From positions 1 to 10,415 of the forward strand of contig JANYIK010000073.1 in the NCBI GenBank assembly GCA_025362115.1: a stretch of DNA of 10,415 nt, read 5' to 3'. The DNA is from Methylophilaceae bacterium. GTDB taxonomy: Bacteria; Pseudomonadota; Gammaproteobacteria; Burkholderiales; Methylophilaceae. The notes under the pieces are model-generated. The model was not told where the DNA came from, searched no databases, and worked only from the letters and a program-made list of their open reading frames with translations. The translations under genes and the position numbers were made by a program. Of this stretch, positions 5,794-10,415 are shown piece after piece (positions within the stretch are counted from its first letter, which is position 1; every line of letters starts with the position of its first letter).

Positions 5794-6744
5794 ATGCGCT
5801 TGGAAATCACCCTCACCCCCGAAGACAATACCCGCCTGAACAACTTGTGCGGCATTCTTGACGAAAACCTGAAACAGATTGAGGCGGCGCTGGATGTCGT
5901 CATTGCGCGGCGCGGCAACATTTTCAATCTGTCTGGCGAAGAGCCACAAACGCAGCTAGCAAGCCAGTTATTGCAGGATTTTTATGAACGTGCCAAAAAA
6001 CCTATCGAACTAGAAGCGATTCAGCTAGGACTGGTGGAATTGGGTAAATTGTCGCCAGAGAGCCTTGCCGCTTCAGCCATGCCATTGCTGATGACGCGCC
6101 GCCGTGACTTGCATGGCCGTACTCCGCGCCAGGTGGAATATTTGCAGCAGGTGCAGGAATTTGACATCACCTTTGGTATAGGTCCGGCGGGGACGGGCAA
6201 GACCTATCTGGCAGTTGCGAGCGCGGTGGATGCGTTAACACGTGACCGCGTGAAAAGGATTATTTTGGTGCGCCCTGCGGTTGAGGCCGGTGAGCGGCTG
6301 GGCTTTTTGCCGGGCGATCTGGCGCAGAAGGTTGATCCGTATTTGCGCCCGCTCTACGACGCGCTGTATGACCTGATGGGCTATGACACCGTGGCCAAGA
6401 TGTTCGAGCGCAACGCCATTGAAGTGGCGCCCTTGGCTTATATGCGCGGACGCACTTTGAACCAGAGTTTCATCATTCTGGACGAGGCGCAAAATACCAC
6501 ACCGGAACAAATGAAGATGTTTTTAACACGCATGGGCTTTGGCTCTAAGGCGGTGATTACAGGCGATGTGACGCAGATAGACTTGGCACGAGGGCAGAAA
6601 AGCGGGCTGATTATCGCGCAAGAGGTGTTAAAAGACGTGCGTGGCGTGGCATTTACGCAGTTTCTGTCTGAGGATGTGGTGCGACATCCACTAGTACAGA
6701 AGATTGTGAACGCTTATGAGCGGTACGAAAGTAAGGAAGGGTGA
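5794..6744 (+). CDS. ybeZ: PhoH-like ATPase (YbeZ/PhoL)
   Basis: A 316-residue cytosolic P-loop ATPase of the PhoH family. In E. coli the orthologue is encoded beside the endoribonuclease YbeY, and the two are linked to rRNA maturation and RNA metabolism. Walker A is GPAGTGKT (residues 130-137) and Walker B is IILDEAQN (227-234). TPRQVEYLQQV (110-120), FLPGDLAQKVDPYLRPLYDAL (171-191) and a TGDVTQIDL sensor-like segment (257-265) are family hallmarks. I prefer ATG 5794, preceded by AAGG; an upstream ATG at 5761 would overlap the toxin gene by 29 bases and adds untypical residues. The stop overlaps the ybeY GTG start (GTGA). Because the toxin gene ends four bases upstream, expression may depend on read-through from the toxin-antitoxin promoter or from miaB. 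Confidence 0.95.
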   Translation: MRLEITLTPEDNTRLNNLCGILDENLKQIEAALDVVIARRGNIFNLSGEEPQTQLASQLLQDFYERAKKPIELEAIQLGLVELGKLSPESLAASAMPLLMTRRRDLHGRTPRQVEYLQQVQEFDITFGIGPAGTGKTYLAVASAVDALTRDRVKRIILVRPAVEAGERLGFLPGDLAQKVDPYLRPLYDALYDLMGYDTVAKMFERNAIEVAPLAYMRGRTLNQSFIILDEAQNTTPEQMKMFLTRMGFGSKAVITGDVTQIDLARGQKSGLIIAQEVLKDVRGVAFTQFLSEDVVRHPLVQKIVNAYERYESKEG

Positions 6745-7199
6745 AACCCAGACTGTCACTAACGGTGCAGTACATCACCAAACCAGAAGGTGTGCCTACG
6801 CGCCATCAATTCAAAAAATGGGCGCGCGCCGCACTACAGACCGATGCCGAAATCACACTACGCATCGTGGATGCCATCGAAGGCCAAGCGCTGAACCGAG
6901 ACTACCGTGAAAAAGATTACCCAACCAATGTGCTCACTTTTCCCTTAAATGAAAATCCATTGATGGGCGACATCGTGCTGTGCGCGCCTGTGGTGGCTAA
7001 AGAAGCTGCCGAACAAGACAAAACGCTGGAAGCCCACTATGCACATCTCACTATCCACGGGGTGTTGCATCTGCAAGGTTATGATCACGAAATCGATGCG
7101 GCTGCAGAGGTAATGGAGACGCTCGAAACACAAATCATCACCAATTTAGGTTATCCTGCGCCTTATCTCATTCTGGAGAACGCCATCGCTCATGGCTGA
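6741..7199 (+). CDS. ybeY: Endoribonuclease YbeY (16S rRNA maturation)
   Basis: A 152-residue metal-dependent endoribonuclease needed for 16S rRNA 3'-end processing and late ribosome quality control in bacteria. The zinc site HGVLHLQGYDH gives the three conserved histidines H106, H110 and H116. The LNRDYREKDYPTNVLTFP stretch (51-68) contains the conserved Arg and the TNVLSF-like motif. The start is GTG 6741, four bases into the phoH stop (GTGA), with a strong AAGGAAG ribosome-binding site just upstream inside phoH. It overlaps corC by eight bases at its 3' end, so three genes are tightly coupled. Confidence 0.96.
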   Translation: MKPRLSLTVQYITKPEGVPTRHQFKKWARAALQTDAEITLRIVDAIEGQALNRDYREKDYPTNVLTFPLNENPLMGDIVLCAPVVAKEAAEQDKTLEAHYAHLTIHGVLHLQGYDHEIDAAAEVMETLETQIITNLGYPAPYLILENAIAHG

Positions 7200-8037
7200 C
7201 GATTCAAGTCCCAAACATAGCTGGCTAGAACGCCTTTCTAGCTGGCTCTCACGTGAACCTGAAGACCGCGAGGAACTGGTGGAACTCCTCCATTCCGCGT
7301 TTGAAAAGAACCTGCTGGATGCCGATGCGCTTTCCATGATAGAAGGCGTGATGCAGGTCTCTGAAACCCAAGTGCGCGACATCATGATTCCTCGCTCGCA
7401 GATGGACGTGATCGACATCTCCGATTCTCCTGAAAAGTTCATTCCGTTCGTCATCGAAACTGCTCACTCGCGCTTCCCCGTGATTGTCGACAACAAAGAC
7501 GACATCATCGGCATATTGTTGGCCAAAGACTTGCTCCGCTATTACGCGGGGGAAGATTTTAACGTGCGCGACATGCTGCGCCCGGCAGTCTTTATCCCGG
7601 AATCCAAGCGACTGAATGTGTTGCTAAAAGAATTTCGTGGCAACCGCAATCACATCGCCATCGTGGTAGATGAGTATGGTGGCGTTGCTGGCATGGTGAC
7701 CATAGAGGACGTGCTGGAGCAAATCGTCGGCGACATCGAGGACGAATACGACTACGACGAGGACGAAGACAACATTTTTGAAGACTCAGCAGGCCGTTTC
7801 CGTGTCAAGGCGCTGACCGAGATTGCAGACTTTAACGAGGCGCTAGGTACCAATTTTAGCGATGAAGAATTTTCCACCATAGGCGGTTTGGTGGTAAGCA
7901 AGTTCGGGCGCTTACCCAAGCGTGGTGAAAGCATCGTCATCGCCGATATGCGATTCACCGCGCTCCGCGCTGACAGCCGCCGTTTGCACACTTTGCTGCT
8001 GGAAAAACTGCCCCCACAAGACGCAATGGGAACTTAA
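7192..8037 (+). CDS. corC: CorC/HlyC-family CBS-domain protein (magnesium/cobalt efflux)
   Basis: A 281-residue soluble protein of the CorC family. Its role in E. coli and Salmonella is linked to magnesium/cobalt homeostasis, and the CBS pair binds adenine nucleotides. The N-terminal region HSAFEKNLLDADALSMIEGVMQ leads to the first CBS domain (about 62-120, starting VRDIMIPRSQMDVI). The second CBS domain (about 127-182) includes IAIVVDEYGGVAGMVTIEDVLEQIVGDI, the family signature. A strongly acidic linker (182-198) precedes the transporter-associated domain (about 203-275, FRVKALTEIADFNEALG...). There is no DUF21 membrane domain, which separates it from the larger membrane paralogues. The start ATG overlaps ybeY. 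In many proteobacteria lnt follows directly, but here a small exported protein and an opposite-strand mscL intervene. Confidence 0.94.
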   Translation: MADDSSPKHSWLERLSSWLSREPEDREELVELLHSAFEKNLLDADALSMIEGVMQVSETQVRDIMIPRSQMDVIDISDSPEKFIPFVIETAHSRFPVIVDNKDDIIGILLAKDLLRYYAGEDFNVRDMLRPAVFIPESKRLNVLLKEFRGNRNHIAIVVDEYGGVAGMVTIEDVLEQIVGDIEDEYDYDEDEDNIFEDSAGRFRVKALTEIADFNEALGTNFSDEEFSTIGGLVVSKFGRLPKRGESIVIADMRFTALRADSRRLHTLLLEKLPPQDAMGT

Positions 8038-8085
8038 GCTTTGATCTAGTTTCCAACCGCAAACCACCACTTATGGAGCTTGAAG

Positions 8086-8466
8086 ATGAAGGCTTTGTTG
8101 GCTTTACTTTTAATTTCGCTTTCGACTTTAGCTCTGGCGAGAGACGAACTGCCTTTGAATGAAGGGAGCTTCGTGGATGCCATCAAAACCCTCAAAACCA
8201 GCAAAATTGCAGAACTTTTGGGCGAGCCACAAAAACACTATGAACTTAAAGACGACCACACCAGCGAGGTCATCGGCCAAGTCTGGCAATACGAATATCT
8301 GAATACTTCTGAAGAGGGCGAATACTACCCTACGACTGAGTTAGACATTGTGGGCGACCGCGTCGCCACGGTGGTGTTTATGAACGACCCTCAAGGAGAG
8401 CAGACTTCAACGCCGACCCCACTTGAGGAAGAACCGCCCCTACCTGAATGTAACCCCAGTTGTTAG
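8086..8466 (+). CDS. Small exported protein of unknown function (possibly BamE-like fold)
   Basis: A 126-residue protein with a clear Sec signal peptide: Lys2, hydrophobic residues 3-17 and cleavage after LALA near residue 19, leaving a periplasmic protein of about 107 residues. I do not recognise the family. Residues about 35-95 (SKIAELLGEPQKHYEL...GQVWQYEY...TELDIVGDRVATVVF) resemble the SmpA/OmlA/BamE pattern of a helix, an LG-x-P turn, a W-x-Y strand and a final hydrophobic strand, but this is inference. There is no lipobox, and the C-terminus is Pro/Glu-rich with two cysteines (PECNPSC). I chose ATG 8086, seven bases after GGAG; an in-frame TTG at 8080 is less likely. It starts 48 bases after corC and ends two bases from the convergent mscL stop, with no terminator visible between them. 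Confidence 0.8.
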   Translation: MKALLALLLISLSTLALARDELPLNEGSFVDAIKTLKTSKIAELLGEPQKHYELKDDHTSEVIGQVWQYEYLNTSEEGEYYPTTELDIVGDRVATVVFMNDPQGEQTSTPTPLEEEPPLPECNPSC

Positions 8467-8468
8467 GC

Positions 8469-8918
8469 TTAAAGCGCTGAAGTGCAGCATGGGCAGCGCG
8501 TCGCTTTAATGGCAATCTCACTAAAGCACCGTGGGCAAGACTTGGTGCTTGGATCAGCGGCTGCCGCGGGCTGCTCTTGTCGCATTTTATTGATGCTACG
8601 CACTAGCAAAAATACCGCAAACGCCACAATCATAAAACTCACCACCGCGTTCACAAACAAGCCGTAGTTAAGTGTCACCGCGCCGGCTTTTTTGGCCTCC
8701 GCCAAAGACACATAAGGTGCCGCTGCAGCCGCGCCCTGTTTCAATACCAAATACATATTGCTGAAATCCGCGTTGCCCATCAACAAACCTATAGGCGGCA
8801 TAATCATGTCATCCACCAGCGACTTCACGATGCTGCCAAACGAAGCACCGATGATGATGCCCACCGCCATATCCACCACGTTGCCACGCATGGCAAATTC
8901 CTTGAATTCCTTTAACAT
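8469..8918 (-). CDS. mscL: Large-conductance mechanosensitive channel MscL with C-terminal Cys4 tail
   Basis: A 149-residue inner-membrane channel that opens under membrane tension to release solutes during hypo-osmotic shock; it works as a homopentamer. The N-terminal amphipathic helix MLKEFKEFAMRGNVVDMAVG and TM1 (about 15-45, with GIIIGASFGSIVKSLVDDMIMPPIG) are classic. TM2 is about 86-107 (LFVNAVVSFMIVAFAVFLLV), followed by the basic KMRQE segment. The periplasmic loop has a run of Ala (63-67). Residues 128-145 form CPRC-x10-CPCC, a zinc-ribbon-like tail absent from the E. coli protein, whose C-terminus is a helical bundle. The start ATG (complement of 8916-8918) has an AGGTGA ribosome-binding site five bases upstream. 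It is divergent from lnt and convergent with the small exported protein. Confidence 0.96.
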   Translation of the reverse strand: MLKEFKEFAMRGNVVDMAVGIIIGASFGSIVKSLVDDMIMPPIGLLMGNADFSNMYLVLKQGAAAAAPYVSLAEAKKAGAVTLNYGLFVNAVVSFMIVAFAVFLLVRSINKMRQEQPAAAADPSTKSCPRCFSEIAIKATRCPCCTSAL

Positions 8919-8948
8919 CGCTTCACCTTTCGTTAATAATCCAGCCGC

Positions 8949-8954
8949 TATAAT
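8949..8954 (+). promoter_or_regulatory. Candidate -10 box for lnt
   Basis: A perfect TATAAT lies 30 bases before the lnt ATG, in the 66-base gap between the divergent mscL and lnt genes. The expected leader would be about 24 bases. No recognisable -35 hexamer is found 16-18 bases upstream, and lnt lacks a clear Shine-Dalgarno site. Confidence 0.4.
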
Positions 8955-8984
8955 GCAGATTCTTTCAATTTTGGTCTAGCCTTT

Positions 8985-10415
8985 ATGTACAACCGACTTG
9001 GCGTTTCGATTGGCTTGGGCGCATTCGCCGTGCTGGGTTACGCGCCGTTTTATTTCTACCCCGCCACCATTTTGGCGTTGGCTGGCTTATTTTGGTTGAT
9101 TGAGCACAGCCCTGGTTCACGCCACGCCACCTTGCTGGGATTAAGTTTTGGCGCTGGACTGTTTGGTGCAGGTATTTCTTGGCTGTATATCAGCCTGCAT
9201 GATTTTGGAGAGATGCCCGCTCTGTTAGCAGCACTTGCCACTGCGGCGGTTTGTGGTTTTGTAGCGCTGTTTCCAGCAGCAGCGGCATGGTTGGCGACGT
9301 GTCATTTCCCCGCAAAAAAACTCATAGCGCTGCCCTTGCTGTGGGCACTGCTGGAATGGGTGCGAAGCTGGATTTTTACTGGGTTCCCTTGGCTCACCGT
9401 GGGATATTCGCAAGTACCATATAGTCCATTGGCAGGTTTGGCACCTGTGGTCGGCGTGTACGGCGTATCGCTGGCAACGGCAGTTTGCGCGGCGCTTATC
9501 GCCGCTGCCGCGTGCAAAAAAATCTCCGTCAAACAAATGGGGGCATGGCTGTTAGTGTTTTGGCTAGGTGGCAGCGCACTCAAGCATGTGGAATGGAGTA
9601 CCCCGCAAGGCAAACCACTCACCTTCAGCCTGTTACAAGGCAACATCTCGCAATCGCTGAAATGGCAAAAAGACGAGCTACCGCACACGCTGCAAACCTA
9701 TCTGGACATGGTGCTGGCAAGCCACACGCAACTGATCGTCATCCCCGAAATGGCATTGCCGCAATTGGCGGAAAACCTACCCAAGGAATATCTCAAGACT
9801 TTTGAGCAGCACGCTGCGGCACAAGGTGGTAACGTACTGGTTGGCATTCCTGAAAGCGCCACAAAAGATGGCAAAACCGTGTATTTCAATGCTGTCATCA
9901 GCCTAGGTGCCGCCCCCAGTCAGAGCTACCAAAAGTCACACCTGGTTCCCTTTGGCGAGTTCATCCCTTTCAAGTCGCTCATTGGCTGGATTTATGACGA
10001 TGTACTGCACATTCCTTTGGCTGACCTAGAGCGCGGCACACCAGAGCCACAGCCGATGAATTTATCTGGCCAAAAAGTTGCGCTCAATATCTGCTACGAA
10101 GACGTGTTCGGTGAAGAAATCATTCGCCAATTACCGGCGGCGACACTGCTCGTGAACGTCAGTAACGACGCCTGGTATGGCCAATCTTTGGCCGCCGAGC
10201 AACATCTGCAAATGTCGCAAACTCGTGCTCTGGAGACGGCGCGTGCCGTTCTCCGTTCTACCAATACCGGTGTAACTGCCGTGATCAACCGCGATGGTCG
10301 TGTGCTGGCAACATTGCCGCAATTCACTTTAAGTTCACTAGAAGGCCAGATTCAAGGTTATCAAGGCACCACTCCTTATGTGCGTTGGGGAAATTGGCTG
10401 GTGATCACTTTGATT
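8985..10415 (+). CDS. lnt: Apolipoprotein N-acyltransferase Lnt (3' truncated by window)
   Basis: The frame is open from ATG 8985 to the window end, giving 477 residues of a protein usually about 500-520 long, so only a short C-terminus including the last membrane segment is missing. Lnt adds the third acyl chain to the N-terminal cysteine of lipoproteins at the periplasmic face of the inner membrane, taking it from a phospholipid. The N-terminal 190 residues are hydrophobic membrane segments, including EWVRSWIFTGFPWL. The nitrilase-like domain follows with its full catalytic triad: E255 (IVIPEMALPQ), K317 (YQKSHLVPFGEF) and C370 (NICYEDVFGE). NVSNDAWYG, QHLQMSQTRALETAR and RSTNTGVTAVIN are family signatures. 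ATG 8985 fits the conserved start; there is no strong ribosome-binding site. It has its own -10 candidate, unlike the arrangement in which it follows corC. Confidence 0.95.
   Translation, partial: MYNRLGVSIGLGAFAVLGYAPFYFYPATILALAGLFWLIEHSPGSRHATLLGLSFGAGLFGAGISWLYISLHDFGEMPALLAALATAAVCGFVALFPAAAAWLATCHFPAKKLIALPLLWALLEWVRSWIFTGFPWLTVGYSQVPYSPLAGLAPVVGVYGVSLATAVCAALIAAAACKKISVKQMGAWLLVFWLGGSALKHVEWSTPQGKPLTFSLLQGNISQSLKWQKDELPHTLQTYLDMVLASHTQLIVIPEMALPQLAENLPKEYLKTFEQHAAAQGGNVLVGIPESATKDGKTVYFNAVISLGAAPSQSYQKSHLVPFGEFIPFKSLIGWIYDDVLHIPLADLERGTPEPQPMNLSGQKVALNICYEDVFGEEIIRQLPAATLLVNVSNDAWYGQSLAAEQHLQMSQTRALETARAVLRSTNTGVTAVINRDGRVLATLPQFTLSSLEGQIQGYQGTTPYVRWGNWLVITLI

Noticed and set aside
9302..9330. 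Possible frameshift at the poly-A run in lnt
   Set aside because: I translated across the run by hand and the Lnt frame is continuous, with the catalytic domain in frame with the N-terminal membrane region.
9056..9898. Open frames on both strands inside lnt
   Set aside because: The plus frame from 8985 gives uninterrupted Lnt with all catalytic residues; the others are shadows.
1..10415. CRISPR array, insertion sequence or phage remnants
   Set aside because: No regularly spaced repeats, transposase, integrase or phage structural gene is visible, and most of the window is filled by assigned genes.

Overview
This window most resembles a chromosomal segment from a betaproteobacterium (Nitrosomonadales/Gallionellales-like is a guess). 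The inference rests on the miaB - phoH (ybeZ) - ybeY - corC - lnt gene order, the protein sequences and moderate GC. No phage, IS element, CRISPR array or rRNA is visible. Fourteen protein genes and one tRNA gene are supported. The first and last genes are cut by the window edges.

Bases 1-1641: the C-terminal part of an acyl-adenylating enzyme (AMP-binding, acyl-CoA synthetase type) is followed with no gap by a PAPS-type sulfotransferase. This looks like the tail of an operon that activates and sulfates some acyl or small-molecule product, otherwise outside the window.

Bases 1642-3620: a compact accessory locus. A Tat-type exported FecR-domain protein with a CxC and an HH motif is divergent from an outer-membrane beta-barrel-like protein, which overlaps a stand-alone MEKHLA (PAS-like) protein by ATGA. 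The 39-bp divergent gap and the barrel gene's start carry a perfect 9-bp inverted repeat whose right arm contains the start codon. The protein set suggests an envelope sensor unit, but its function is unknown.

Bases 3621-5153: tRNA-Arg(CCG) on the minus strand, divergent from miaB. Both have consensus-like -10 boxes in the space between them. The miaB -10 is so close to its ATG that the mRNA may be leaderless.

Bases 5154-8466: a ParD/CopG-type antitoxin and ParE/RelE-type toxin pair, with its own promoter and nested GTATA/TATAC palindromes, sits between miaB and phoH. The toxin stop codon is part of the phoH ribosome-binding region. phoH, ybeY and corC then overlap each other, so this RNA-metabolism operon is physically downstream of an autoregulated toxin-antitoxin promoter. 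A small exported protein of unknown function follows corC.

Bases 8467-10415: mscL on the minus strand, with a C-terminal four-cysteine zinc-ribbon-like tail, and divergent lnt (apolipoprotein N-acyltransferase). All three lnt catalytic residues are present, but the 3' end is cut by the window.

The most noteworthy points are the toxin-antitoxin pair inside the miaB-phoH operon, the FecR/barrel/MEKHLA locus, and the inverted repeat covering the barrel gene's start codon.
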